A stretch of 64,000 bases of DNA from a candidate division KSB1 bacterium. GTDB taxonomy: Bacteria; Zhuqueibacterota; Zhuqueibacteria; JANLFK01; Oleimicrobiaceae. Shown piece by piece: positions 1 to 8,420 of the stretch. The position numbers and the translations under genes were made by a program. Location: NCBI GenBank assembly GCA_034506335.1, contig JAPDPR010000006.1, positions 1-64,000 on the forward strand, written 5' to 3'. Positions within the stretch are counted from its first letter, which is position 1, and the number at the start of each line of letters is the position of its first letter. The notes beneath the pieces were generated by a model. It searched no databases, had not been told where the DNA came from, and saw only the letters and a program-made list of their open reading frames with translations.

Positions 1-888
1 AACGTGGAGCCGGTGCAGAGGCCCATCGGCAGCGTGATGCACGGGCCAGGGCGCCAGCAAAACATTCCGCAGCTGCACATCGATGTGCCCGTGGCGGATC
101 GGCTGCTTGAGGAGGCGGGTGTGACCCTCGCAGAGCTGCAGGCACGCATCGACTCTACGCACAGGCCCCACTCCTTCGTGCTCCCCGCGTGGGTGCAGGT
201 GGAGGTGAAGGCGCGCTACGATAGGGCGCGGCGCACGATGAATGTGGTGGCCTTCTTGCCGGGCGCTGACCCGGCCCTAAGCAAAGAGTGCGTGGTTGTG
301 GGTGCGCACCTGGATCACGTGGGTCGGCAGTCGCCCACAGTCTACTACCCGGGCGCCAACGACAATGCCTCAGGCAGCGCCGCGGTTATGGCTATGGCCA
401 AGGCCTTTGCCCAGGCGGCAACCCGACCACGCAGAAGTGTCGTATTCGTGCTCTTTGCCAGCGAGGAGCAAGGGATGCTCGGCGCAGAGGCCTATGCCAA
501 CCGGCCACCTTTCCCTTTGTCGAAGACTGTTGCCATGTTGAACCTAGACTGCATCGGCATTGGCGACAGCATAGGCGTCTATGGCGGCAAGGACTTTCCG
601 GAGCTTTTTGCCTTGGTGCAGGAGCACGACCGGCTGCACACGCGGCTCTTGAGTGCAGCAAGCGGCGGAGGTGGCGGGGCCGACGCCGGCCCGTTCCATC
701 GTCGGGGCGTGCCGAACCTTTACTTTGCCACCACCAACGGCTATGCGCACCTGCACTTGCCGTCGGACACACCGGACACCTTAGAACCGGAGCTCTTCAC
801 GGCCGCGACGAGGCTGGCCTACCTTACCGCCTGGGCCTTAGCCGACCGCAGTCCCACAGGCATAAACCAGGAGATTCTGCATCCATGA
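1..888 (+). CDS. M28-family zinc aminopeptidase, 5' end missing
   Basis: This is the C-terminal part of a secreted or periplasmic M28-type metallopeptidase. The frame is open from the first base, so the N-terminus lies outside the window; the first internal start-type codon is a GTG at position 4. Counting from that GTG, the expected zinc ligands and catalytic residue are visible: H102 in GAHLDHVG, D120 in ANDNASG, the Glu pair E154/E155 in FASEEQG, D182 in LNLDCIG, and H251 in HLPSDTPD. About 294 residues are present, which covers the catalytic domain; M28 enzymes often carry a PA or signal region upstream, not seen here. The stop codon overlaps the next start (ATGA), so the two genes are probably co-transcribed. 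Family assignment is firm; the substrate is unknown. Confidence 0.93.
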   Translation, partial: NVEPVQRPIGSVMHGPGRQQNIPQLHIDVPVADRLLEEAGVTLAELQARIDSTHRPHSFVLPAWVQVEVKARYDRARRTMNVVAFLPGADPALSKECVVVGAHLDHVGRQSPTVYYPGANDNASGSAAVMAMAKAFAQAATRPRRSVVFVLFASEEQGMLGAEAYANRPPFPLSKTVAMLNLDCIGIGDSIGVYGGKDFPELFALVQEHDRLHTRLLSAASGGGGGADAGPFHRRGVPNLYFATTNGYAHLHLPSDTPDTLEPELFTAATRLAYLTAWALADRSPTGINQEILHP

Positions 889-1967
889 CCTCACGCGAAC
901 GACTATTGACCGCCCTTGCGCGTGGCAAGCCTGACCGCCTGCCTGCCACGCTGCACGATTGGATGAAGTACTACCTTGACCACTACCTCGGCGGCATTGA
1001 CGCCTTGGAGGCTTTCCGCCGCTTTGGGCTTGATGCCTCCATCTATGTGTCGCCCTTCTTGGACATGGAGAGTCCGCAGTGGCGCGTCACCGAAGAGGTG
1101 GTGGAGGAGCGGCCTGGCTACCGGCGCTGGCTCCGCACCATCACCACGCCTGAGGGCAGCTTTGTGGCGGTGCACGAGGCGGACGAGTATACGTCCTGGA
1201 TCGCCGATTACCCGCTCAAACACCCAGAGCAGATTCGCTGGATTGAGAAGTACATGCCGGTGCCGCGCCTGGACAAGGGGCTGGTGGCAGCCTGGCGGGA
1301 GAGGGTGCGGGATGACGGCATCGTGCGGGGCGTGTTGCCGTACCAGCAGCCCGGTTGTTGGCAGGATGCCTGTCAGTGGTACGGGACGCAGCAGATGATC
1401 ATGGCCACCTTCGACGACCCGGCCTGGGTGCACGAGTTTCTGCGCATCCTCCGCGACAAGAAACTGGCCTTTGTGGAACAGTACAAGGGCAGCGCCTACG
1501 ACCTCATCGAGGGCGGCGGCGGCGATGCCTCCACGACCGTGATCTCGCCCACCATCTTTGAGCACTTCGTGGCCCCGTATGACCGCGAGGTGCACCGCGC
1601 CTTGCACGCGGTGGGGATGCGGGTGGTCTATCACACCTGCGGCGGCATGATGCCCATTTTGGAGAAGATTGTGGGCTTGGACGTTGACGCCATAGAGACG
1701 TTGACGCCGCGCGAAATCGGCGGTGACGTGGACCTGGCGGCGGCAAAGCGGCGCGTGGGCCAGTACGTGTGCATGATCGGGGGGATGAATCAGACGCACG
1801 GTTTCACCTATGGCACGCCGGAGAAGGTGAGGGAGATGGTGCTCAAGAACTTTGCCGCAGCCGGTCCTGGCGGGGGCTATATTCTCAGCACGTGTGACCA
1901 CTTTTTCCATGCGCCGGTGGAGAACCTGCAGGCCTACGCCGATGCGGCGCGGGAGTGCGTGTACTGA
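885..1967 (+). CDS. Uroporphyrinogen decarboxylase (URO-D) family protein
   Basis: A 360-residue protein of the URO-D superfamily, which includes heme-pathway HemE and the methyltransferases MtaA/MtbA/CmuA. The frame stays open far upstream, but ATG 885 is chosen because the protein then begins MTSRERLLTALARGKPDRLP, the usual family N-terminus, and overlaps the M28 stop by four bases. Family features include an HTCGG segment in the second half followed by IETLTPREIGGDVDL, and the late CDHFFHAPVENLQAY helix. The sequence looks more like the divergent methyltransferase-like URO-D branch found in anaerobes and uncultured phyla than like true HemE, and no heme genes are adjacent. The methyl donor or porphyrin substrate cannot be named. 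Confidence 0.9.
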   Translation: MTSRERLLTALARGKPDRLPATLHDWMKYYLDHYLGGIDALEAFRRFGLDASIYVSPFLDMESPQWRVTEEVVEERPGYRRWLRTITTPEGSFVAVHEADEYTSWIADYPLKHPEQIRWIEKYMPVPRLDKGLVAAWRERVRDDGIVRGVLPYQQPGCWQDACQWYGTQQMIMATFDDPAWVHEFLRILRDKKLAFVEQYKGSAYDLIEGGGGDASTTVISPTIFEHFVAPYDREVHRALHAVGMRVVYHTCGGMMPILEKIVGLDVDAIETLTPREIGGDVDLAAAKRRVGQYVCMIGGMNQTHGFTYGTPEKVREMVLKNFAAAGPGGGYILSTCDHFFHAPVENLQAYADAARECVY

Positions 1968-1993
1968 GAGCGGTCAGGAAGGAAAAATGCGAA

Positions 1994-2013
1994 CGGCACT
2001 CATATGAGTGCCG
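1994..2013. repeat. Perfect 20-bp palindrome in a convergent gap
   Basis: CGGCACTCAT is followed directly by its exact reverse complement, with no loop. It lies 26 bases after the URO-D gene and before the convergent end of the bifunctional nuclease gene. There is no T-tract, so a classical intrinsic terminator is not supported. A cruciform, a dimeric protein site or a transcript-end stem are all possible. The rest of the gap (1968-2151) shows nothing else. Confidence 0.5.
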
Positions 2014-2151
2014 GTTGTGTGCATGTGCATCTTGCCCCGCTCCATGCGGGCGAGGCTAATGGTTTTCTTGAGCTGTTGTACCCCTGTTCTTCTTCCGTGC
2101 GCCGCGAGACGCTCAGCGAAGGGATGCGTGCGCCCGGTGCATTAAGCGGGG

Positions 2152-2709
2152 CTACTTAGAGGCGGCCTGCTTCTCTTTCAGCCTGCGTATTTCGTCGCGC
2201 AGCCGCGCTGCGTCTTCGTACCGCTCTTCTGCCACGGCCCCTTCCAGCTCGGCCGTGAGTTCCTGCAAGCGCTCCTCGAGCGATACGTCACGCTCCCTGG
2301 CCTCCTGCCGGTCAAACACGGCCGCCTTGGCCATCACCTCCTCCGCCACAAAGATCGGCGCGTTCATCCGCAGGGCCAGCGCAATGGCGTCGCTGGGACG
2401 CGCGTCGATCTCCCGTTTCTTGCCGTCAAGTTGCAGCCCGATGGTGGCGTAGTACGTGTTCTCGCGCAGCTCGGTGACCACAACTCTCGACACCTTCGCG
2501 TCGAGGGATTCCAGGAGGTTCTTCATGAGATCGTGGGTCAGCGGACGGGGAGGCTCTACCTTCTCCAGTTGCAGAGCGATGGCCTGTGCCTCGGTGGAGC
2601 CAACCACGATTGGCAACCAGCGATTGTGCGCGTCGTCGCGAAGCACGACGACAAAGCGACTCGTCGCGGTGTCCAACGTGACCCGATCAACTCGTACCGA
2701 GACTAACAT
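2152..2709 (-). CDS. Bifunctional nuclease (BFN/DUF151) domain protein with UVR tail
   Basis: A 185-residue protein. Residues 1 to about 130 form a BFN (DUF151) domain, recognisable from LPIVVGSTEAQAIALQLE, PLTHDLMKNLL and DARPSDAIALALRMNAPIFVAEEV. The last 40 residues are a UVR (UvrB/UvrC) helical hairpin ending in a Lys-rich tail. BFN-UVR fusions are common in Chlorobi, Bacteroidetes and relatives; a nuclease activity was reported for plant BFN1, but the bacterial role is unsettled. The frame is open 42 codons further upstream, but ATG 2709 is preferred because it has a GAGGT ribosome-binding site and gives the conserved MLVSVRVDRV start. A consensus promoter lies 80 to 110 bases upstream, so this gene can be expressed separately from the block above it. 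Confidence 0.93.
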   Translation of the reverse strand: MLVSVRVDRVTLDTATSRFVVVLRDDAHNRWLPIVVGSTEAQAIALQLEKVEPPRPLTHDLMKNLLESLDAKVSRVVVTELRENTYYATIGLQLDGKKREIDARPSDAIALALRMNAPIFVAEEVMAKAAVFDRQEARERDVSLEERLQELTAELEGAVAEERYEDAARLRDEIRRLKEKQAASK

Positions 2710-2791
2710 GTGAGTGACCTCATGTAAATTTCGCGCCCCGTCCCCGGCAGGGCCGTTCCCGGAAGTTGATTGGAGCTTGACTACCGGTTTA

Positions 2792-2820
2792 ATTATAGCA
2801 AATAATATGGGAAGTGTCAA
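2792..2820 (-). promoter_or_regulatory. Consensus sigma-70 promoter of the BFN gene
   Basis: On the minus strand, TTGACA (2820-2815) and TATAAT (2797-2792) are both perfect and are separated by 17 bases. The predicted start lies near 2785, giving a leader of about 75 bases before ATG 2709. The TGA inside the -35 hexamer is the stop codon of the upstream phosphomutase-like gene. Confidence 0.85.
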
Positions 2821-3749
2821 GTGCTTTTTGTGCACTGCGCCAGAGATATGCGCGTGTGCGCCTTATCCAGAAGCTCCAACACCCACGGGGTGACCTCCTG
2901 GATCGAGCCCAAGCGCCCAAGCTGATCCTTGCCCTGTCCCCAGACCAAAGTCATTGCCGGATTGCGCGTGTGCCCCTTGACTGAGAGGTCCTCGATATTC
3001 CCGTGGTCGCTAGTGAGCAGCACCGTACTTTGCGCCAGGTCAGAAGCGCTCAGCACAGCGGTCAGAAAAGCTTCCAGTGCTGCGAGGACGGCCGTCGCAT
3101 GCCGCAGGTCGCCTGCATGTCCTGCGCGGTCGGTCTGGAAGTATTCGTACAGGCAGAAATCATACTGGGCCGCTTGCCTCGCGAGAATTGTGCCGGCCTC
3201 CGTGGGCGAAAAGAGCGGCACGTCGTGTCCTCGCCGCCGCAGCGACTCGTTGGTAAAGTCCTGGTAGACGCAGCGGCGAGCACGGAGGTCGTCGAGGTCG
3301 AAGAAGGGCAGGCCGGCGTACAGATTGCACACGGTGGTTACGGAAAGATAGCGGATGATTTGAAACGGGTCATAGTCAAAGAAGGGTGGGCGGAATGCGT
3401 TGAGAAAGGCGGCCGTGTATCCGCGCTCCCGCACCTGCTTGAGCAGTGAGTGCTGCGCAATGACCTCGCGGAGGCGCCCATTGGGGAACCCGTTCAGGTG
3501 GCGTCCCAGCAGTTGTGCGGCATTCACACCGGTGAGGAGGGCAGTCTGCCCGGTGGCACTCTGGGGCAGACCTGGAACGCCCAGGGTGGCGTCCAACCCG
3601 CGCGCGACCCCGTCAAAGGGGACAGGCTCCGCTCGTTCTCGGTCCTGGAAGTTGTTGAAAAACCGCAGGCCGGCGGCAGTGCAGGGATTGGCGGCGGGGT
3701 CAGAGCGGCCGATGCCGAGGCCATCCACAAAGATCATGAGCAGGCGCAT
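2817..3749 (-). CDS. Phosphoglycerate/phosphopentomutase-like metalloenzyme (alkaline phosphatase superfamily)
   Basis: A 310-residue protein of the alkaline phosphatase-like metalloenzyme fold. Visible signature residues are the N-terminal metal-binding Asp in MIFVDGLGIG, the presumed nucleophile region QSATGQTALLTG, the metal ligands in TDRAGHAGD, and SDHGNIEDLSVKGHTRNP near the end, which is the typical SDHGN motif of the iPGM/PPM group. It is shorter than cofactor-independent phosphoglycerate mutase (about 510 residues) and phosphopentomutase (about 390), so it is probably a separate branch with an unknown phosphoester substrate. ATG 3749 starts one base after the stop of the SpoIID gene. 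A longer start at 3782 would overlap that gene by about 30 bases and is less likely. Confidence 0.85.
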   Translation of the reverse strand: MRLLMIFVDGLGIGRSDPAANPCTAAGLRFFNNFQDRERAEPVPFDGVARGLDATLGVPGLPQSATGQTALLTGVNAAQLLGRHLNGFPNGRLREVIAQHSLLKQVRERGYTAAFLNAFRPPFFDYDPFQIIRYLSVTTVCNLYAGLPFFDLDDLRARRCVYQDFTNESLRRRGHDVPLFSPTEAGTILARQAAQYDFCLYEYFQTDRAGHAGDLRHATAVLAALEAFLTAVLSASDLAQSTVLLTSDHGNIEDLSVKGHTRNPAMTLVWGQGKDQLGRLGSIQEVTPWVLELLDKAHTRISLAQCTKST

Positions 3750-3750
3750 C

Positions 3751-5532
3751 TCAGTAGAGGCGGGTGATGTCAGCACCCGCAAAGTAATGGTTGAGAATCT
3801 GCCGGTAGTCTTTTCCGTGGCGCAGCGCCATCATTGCGGCGCCGGTTTGGCACATCCCCACGCCGTGACCAGACCCCGCGCCGCGTATGCGGAACACGGC
3901 CTGGCCCCCAGGGCCCTCCTCCCTGTCAAAGACCACGCACGAGCTGCGCAGCGGCGGATCAGCGAGAGCCTTCCGGATGGTGAGCTCACGGGCTACAGTC
4001 ACTGTGCGGAGGGTACCGCGGACCTGCAGGCGCACGAGCCTCCCGGATACCCCACGTTCCAAAGGGACAAGCTCGAGCACCTGGCCAGGGTCCTGACCGG
4101 TGGCTGAGGTCACCGTGCGTCGCAGCTCATCCGCGCTCACGCGGAGGTCCCAGCGAAAGGAGTCTTTGGCGTAACCAAAGCCGGTGGGGACAGACTCCTC
4201 GCCCACGTTGCAGAATACCGGAGGGCGAGCGGCGATCCACCTTCGCACCACCTCCTCGCGCGAGAGGTCATAACGCCCGGCATAGGCTGCGCCTTCCTCG
4301 GTTTCCACCACGCCGCGAAGGTAGGGCTGGGCTGGACCTTGCCATACGTGCTCATTGCTTTCAGTGTGGCCTCCGCAAAGGCTGGAATAGACCGCCTCGC
4401 ACAGCTGCCCCTTGTAAGTGAGCACTTCGCCGGCCGTGGCGCGCACAGCCTCGGTGCTTCTGTCTTTCTCTGCGGTTATGCCGCCGTAAACCTGGCAGTG
4501 CACATCCGCACAGACCTCGAAGGGGTCATCGGGGTGGCGACTCCCCATGGTGTAGAGCACCATAGTGCGTGCGGCCACCGCCTGCGCTTTCAACGCCTCC
4601 AGGGGGAACTCCCCGCTCATTTCCGAGGGGACCACGCTGCGTAAGTAGTCATCCAAACTCACGACATTCACCGCCGTCACCTTCCCCCACCGGTCCACCA
4701 TGAAGACCATAGCACCACGGAAGAGGCGGTTCTCCTGCCGCTCGTACACATACCCCTTGCCGACCACTACCCCCTTGATGGCCACGCGTGAACCCTCCAC
4801 GCGGACGGGCAGCTTGGAACGCAGGGTGAGGCCTGTCGCAGGCTCAGTCAGCACAAGCACCCCTTCTGGCTGGCCCGGCTCCTGGACGATGGTCGTCCAA
4901 GTGCCCCTCACCGCGCTCTGTCCCTTTTCCGCTTCCTGGCGGCTCGAAAACACGCGATTGAGCCGCACGCGATAGCTCCGGTAATCGCGGAGCAGCTTGC
5001 CGGCGACTTCCACCTTCTTTCCCAAGACGTCCAGAACGACATCCAGTCCTTTGGCGCGGAGTTCGGCGAGCAGGCGCTCGGCCGCAACGCGATCCTTGGT
5101 GGTTTGCACGACAAGAAGAAAGACAGGGGACGCCGGACGGCCGTTCTCGACAGTCGCCCGCCATACCGACCGCGGTTTGCCTTTGTCCAGGAGCACGCGG
5201 CCGCTGGCATCAACTATGCGGAATGCGTCGGCAGTGGCAAAGTCCACGGACGCTTGGTTCTGCACAATCCCCACGCGGATTTCCATCGTGACTTCTGGGG
5301 GTGGAGTTGGAGGGAGTGGTGTGGGGACCCTCGGCGCGCAGGCAAACCATAAGGCCACGGCGCCGAGGAGCGCGGGGCCGACAGCGGTCCGCAAAAAAGC
5401 AGCAGGTCCGTTCCCGCCAGTGGGTGGTCCAACGGGAAAGCCCACCCGCCTACGGCTTGGACGGGTGCTACCGTAGTGCTTGCCGGCTTTCCCGCAACCG
5501 CCGCGACGAAGGGTGTGTGAGGGTTTCCCCAT
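3751..5532 (-). CDS. SpoIID/LytB-domain lipoprotein
   Basis: A SpoIID-type protein, related to the lytic transglycosylase that trims denuded peptidoglycan in Bacillus. The SpoIID/LytB core is clear in the middle: VVSLDDYLRSVVPSEMSG with the catalytic Glu, then LKAQAVAARTMVLY, CADVHCQVYGG and SSLCGGHTESN, ending in the family motif GHGVGMCQTGA. An SPOR-like stretch (FLLVVQTTKDRVAAERLLAELR) precedes it. A lipoprotein signal ALLGAVALWFAC followed by a Pro-rich linker shows export and anchoring. The start is uncertain: ATG 5532 is given, but the signal peptide would begin more naturally at a TTG at 5394, which would place the structured DNA at 5433-5494 outside the gene. A start at 5625, inside era, is unlikely. 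Context with era suggests envelope growth or division. Confidence 0.85.
   Translation of the reverse strand: MGKPSHTLRRGGCGKAGKHYGSTRPSRRRVGFPVGPPTGGNGPAAFLRTAVGPALLGAVALWFACAPRVPTPLPPTPPPEVTMEIRVGIVQNQASVDFATADAFRIVDASGRVLLDKGKPRSVWRATVENGRPASPVFLLVVQTTKDRVAAERLLAELRAKGLDVVLDVLGKKVEVAGKLLRDYRSYRVRLNRVFSSRQEAEKGQSAVRGTWTTIVQEPGQPEGVLVLTEPATGLTLRSKLPVRVEGSRVAIKGVVVGKGYVYERQENRLFRGAMVFMVDRWGKVTAVNVVSLDDYLRSVVPSEMSGEFPLEALKAQAVAARTMVLYTMGSRHPDDPFEVCADVHCQVYGGITAEKDRSTEAVRATAGEVLTYKGQLCEAVYSSLCGGHTESNEHVWQGPAQPYLRGVVETEEGAAYAGRYDLSREEVVRRWIAARPPVFCNVGEESVPTGFGYAKDSFRWDLRVSADELRRTVTSATGQDPGQVLELVPLERGVSGRLVRLQVRGTLRTVTVARELTIRKALADPPLRSSCVVFDREEGPGGQAVFRIRGAGSGHGVGMCQTGAAMMALRHGKDYRQILNHYFAGADITRLY
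5433..5494. other. Nested inverted repeats with pseudoknot topology
   Basis: A 10-bp outer pair (CGGGAAAGCC at 5433-5442 with its complement at 5485-5494) encloses two interleaved 6-bp pairs: CACCCG 5443-5448 with CGGGTG 5462-5467, and CTACGG 5450-5455 with CCGTAG 5471-5476. The order a-b-a'-b' is that of an H-type pseudoknot, and it holds for RNA from either strand. The element sits between the end of era and the lipoprotein signal of the SpoIID gene. I recognise no known riboswitch core in it. Confidence 0.5.
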
Positions 5533-5611
5533 GGCCGAGCAGAACCTTCTTAGAACACCTGTTACGTTCAGGGGAGGAACATGCGACCGCCGGCGTGCTT
5601 GGCCTGGACAC

Positions 5612-6520
5612 TCATCTGTAGCCATACTCGCGGAGCAGTGTCTCGTCCGAACGCCACTTCTCGCGTGCCGCCACCCAAAGCTTGAGAAAGACTTGTCTAC
5701 CCAGAAACTGCTCTATTGCGAGGCGAGCAGCCTTGCCAAGCTCCTTCAGGGCCTGGCCGCCTTTGCCAATGAGAATTGCCTTTTGCGATGGGCGCTCCAC
5801 TATGATGCGCGCGCTGATAAAGTCCTTCCCTTCTGCTCGCTCCTTGAACTCTTCGATCTGAACAGTAGTGGCGTAGGGGATTTCCTCGCCGTATCGTTCA
5901 AAGATCTTTTCCCGAATGAGCTCCGCCACGAAAAACCGCTCTGGATGCTCGGTAAGTTGGTCTTCCGGGTATAAGGGCACACCCTCTGGCAGGCGCTGCA
6001 CAATGGCCGACTTGAGGTCCTCCAGGCCGTCATGCGTGAGCGCAGAGATGGGGACGATCTCCACATCGGGGAACTGCTCGGCCAGCTGAGCAATGAGGGG
6101 GAGCAAGGTCGCCTTGGCGACCAAGTCGATCTTATTCAATGCGATGAGCACAGACTTGTTGCCCGCGCGGACTTGCTTTATCATCTCCAGGTCCTCTTCC
6201 CGGAGAGGGGTCGACACGTCCAGCAGGCAGACGATGACGTCCGCCTCCGCCATGGCACGTTCGGCGGCGCGCACCATCGCCGCCTGCAGTGCATAGCGGG
6301 GCTGAATCAGACCGGGTGTGTCCAGGAGGATAATCTGGCATCCCGGCTCGGAGAGGATGCCCAGGATGCGGTGGCGGGTGGTCTGCGGTTTTGGGGTCAC
6401 GATAGAGAGCTTGAAGCGCAAAAGGGCGTTGACCAGCGTGGATTTACCCACGTTGGGTTTGCCCACCAGCGCCACATAGCCCACGCGGATCGGGGGCTGC
6501 GAGTCAGGTGCAGAGACCAT
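5612..6520 (-). CDS. era: GTPase Era
   Basis: A 302-residue ribosome-assembly GTPase that binds the 3' end of 16S rRNA. The G motifs are all present: GKPNVGKST near the N-terminus, PQTTRHRI for switch I, DTPG, and NKID. The C-terminal KH RNA-binding domain is recognised by ARIIVERPSQKAILIGKGGQ and ends in LKLWVAAREKW. The frame runs further upstream, but ATG 6520 is chosen: it overlaps the stop of the zinc-ribbon gene as TGATG and gives the normal Era length. Cytoplasmic, membrane-associated. It is followed by the SpoIID gene on the same strand. Confidence 0.97.
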   Translation of the reverse strand: MVSAPDSQPPIRVGYVALVGKPNVGKSTLVNALLRFKLSIVTPKPQTTRHRILGILSEPGCQIILLDTPGLIQPRYALQAAMVRAAERAMAEADVIVCLLDVSTPLREEDLEMIKQVRAGNKSVLIALNKIDLVAKATLLPLIAQLAEQFPDVEIVPISALTHDGLEDLKSAIVQRLPEGVPLYPEDQLTEHPERFFVAELIREKIFERYGEEIPYATTVQIEEFKERAEGKDFISARIIVERPSQKAILIGKGGQALKELGKAARLAIEQFLGRQVFLKLWVAAREKWRSDETLLREYGYR

Positions 6521-6966
6521 CACAAGTAGGCATCCAGTGTATGGGCGGCGAACAAGCGCTCGAGGAGCTCCTCCGCGCCGACGATCTTCAAGGAGTGGGC
6601 AAAGCACCCTTTCTTGAGGCACCCCTCGATGACCCCGCGCGGCAGATGCAGGACAAAGGTGGGCGAGGAGCAGACGGTGCAGGTCTCCTGGCCCTGGAGA
6701 GAAATGCCGCAGTGTGGGCAGAAGAACTCCACCACCCCGCCTTCAGGCACGTCGATGGTGCACTGATGCTCAAAACTCCCGTACACCGGGTCCAAGTTGA
6801 TGAACCCTTCCTGTTCGCCGTGGCGGATCTTCACTCGGATCGATGGGAAGCCGCCGATCTTGACCGACTCGTCCATAAGATTGCAGCCACGGCCGCAGGC
6901 GGCATGGCTGATGTGCACCGATTTGGAGGGGACCTCCAGTTCGATCTTCTCGGCTTTAATGCTCAT
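6520..6966 (-). CDS. Cysteine-rich zinc-ribbon protein of unknown function
   Basis: A 148-residue protein that I do not recognise as a named family. It has nine cysteines: C24 and C28, C69, the pair C83/C86 in CPHCG, the pair C96/C99 in CTVC, then C116 and C121. C83, C86, C96 and C99 make a convincing zinc ribbon; the others could form a second metal site. No signal peptide or membrane segment is seen. ATG 6966 has a good GGGAGG ribosome-binding site, so it is preferred over a start seven codons upstream. The stop overlaps era by one base, suggesting translational coupling with that ribosome-assembly gene, but this alone does not prove a shared function. Confidence 0.8.
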   Translation of the reverse strand: MSIKAEKIELEVPSKSVHISHAACGRGCNLMDESVKIGGFPSIRVKIRHGEQEGFINLDPVYGSFEHQCTIDVPEGGVVEFFCPHCGISLQGQETCTVCSSPTFVLHLPRGVIEGCLKKGCFAHSLKIVGAEELLERLFAAHTLDAYL

Positions 6967-6996
6967 ACCAGCCTCCCATGGCGGCACGGGGACAAG

Positions 6997-8358
6997 CTAT
7001 CTCCTATGCCGCTCGCTCCAGTAGTACTTTTGCGTTTCGCTGACGACAACGCTTGAAAGTCCCAACAGACCCACCAAGTTTGGCACGGCCATCAGCCCGT
7101 TCATAACGTCAGCGAACGACCACACCAATTCCAGCTTGCTAACCACCGCGCCAACAAATACCATGACGCAGAACAGGGCGCGATAGGGTTTCACCGAGGC
7201 CGGGCCCAACAGGTATTCCAAGGACTTTTCGCCGTAGTAGCTCCAGCCGATGATGGTGGAGTAGGCGAAGAGGATGAGCCCAACGGCCACGATTATGCCG
7301 CCGCTGTTGCCGGGAAGGCCATGGTTGAACGCGCGGGTGGTCAGTTCCGCGCCGGTGAGTCCGCTGGTCCACAGGCCAGTAGAGATGATCACAAAGCCCG
7401 TGAACGAGCACACTACGATGGTGTCGATAAATGTCTGAGTCATAGAGACCAAGGCCTGGGTCACTGGGTTGCGGGTCTGAGCGGCGGCTGCGGCAATGGG
7501 TGCGCTCCCCAGCCCGGACTCGTTGGAGAAGACGCCACGCGCCACTCCCCAGCGAATGGCCTCTCGCACCGAGGCACCCATGAATCCACCTAACATGGCT
7601 GTGCCGGTGAAAGCACCTTTCATGACTAAAGAAAAGACGGTGGGAACTCCTCTGTAGTTGAGAACTACGACGACCGTGGCTCCCAGCATGTAGAAGACAA
7701 TCATCACCGGCACCAGGAGGCTTGCCACCCGTCCGATGCTCTTAATGCCGCCCAGCAGCACCAGAGCGGTGGCCACCGCCATCACCAAGCCCACGAGCCA
7801 GGATGGGACTACCGGGAAAGAGGTGCGCACCGCTTCGGCCACGGAATTGGATTGGACGATGTTGCCGATGCCAAATGCAGAGACCGATGCGAACACGGCG
7901 AAGAGCGTACCCAGCCACTTGGCGCCCAAGCCCTTGCTCAGGTAGTACATGGGGCCGCCGCTCATGGTGCCGAACTCGTCCACCTCGCGATATTTGACCG
8001 CGAGCACCGCCTCCGAGTACTTGGTGGCCATGCCAAACAAGCCGGTTATCCACATCCAGAAGAGAGCGCCGGGACCGCCAGCGGCAATAGCGGTAGCGAC
8101 CCCGGCGATGTTCCCGGTGCCCACCGTGGCGGCCAAGGCGGTCATCAGGGCCTGAAAGTGAGAGATGTCCCCCTCGGTTGCGTTTTCTTCTTTGCGTTTG
8201 ACCAACGCCAGGTAGAGGGAATGAAGTAAACCATGGAACTGCAACCCGCGGAGACGGAACGTGAGGAAGATGCCGGTTCCAACCAGGAGCACCAGCATCG
8301 GAGGACCCCACACGACGTCGCTCAGCCCTCTGAAGAAGCGCAGCAGTGTTTCCTCCAC
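6997..8358 (-). CDS. alsT: Sodium:alanine/glycine symporter (AGCS family)
   Basis: A 453-residue inner-membrane carrier with about ten or eleven hydrophobic helices. Family signatures include [44 protein letters not shown] and [12 protein letters not shown] in the first half, and [18 protein letters not shown] with [11 protein letters not shown] in the second. AGCS proteins import alanine, glycine or glutamine with sodium. The start is a GTG at 8358 with AAAGGAG eight bases upstream. It sits 62 bases after proS on the same strand and is followed 30 bases later by the zinc-ribbon gene, so it belongs to the same transcript. Which amino acid it carries cannot be read from sequence. Confidence 0.95.
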   Translation of the reverse strand: MEETLLRFFRGLSDVVWGPPMLVLLVGTGIFLTFRLRGLQFHGLLHSLYLALVKRKEENATEGDISHFQALMTALAATVGTGNIAGVATAIAAGGPGALFWMWITGLFGMATKYSEAVLAVKYREVDEFGTMSGGPMYYLSKGLGAKWLGTLFAVFASVSAFGIGNIVQSNSVAEAVRTSFPVVPSWLVGLVMAVATALVLLGGIKSIGRVASLLVPVMIVFYMLGATVVVVLNYRGVPTVFSLVMKGAFTGTAMLGGFMGASVREAIRWGVARGVFSNESGLGSAPIAAAAAQTRNPVTQALVSMTQTFIDTIVVCSFTGFVIISTGLWTSGLTGAELTTRAFNHGLPGNSGGIIVAVGLILFAYSTIIGWSYYGEKSLEYLLGPASVKPYRALFCVMVFVGAVVSKLELVWSFADVMNGLMAVPNLVGLLGLSSVVVSETQKYYWSERHRR

Positions 8359-8420
8359 CTCGTTCTCCTTTGCTCGTCGGATTCAAGCCTGGTCACATCA
8401 TGGGCGGTCTCAGGCAGGCC

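Noticed and set aside
3400-4107. A 235-codon open frame on the plus strand
   Set aside because: Antisense to the phosphomutase-like and SpoIID genes, whose motifs are certain.
5433-5494. tmRNA or RNase P fragment
   Set aside because: The pseudoknot recalled tmRNA, but the conserved tRNA-like ends and tag frame are missing, and no RNase P core motif is visible.
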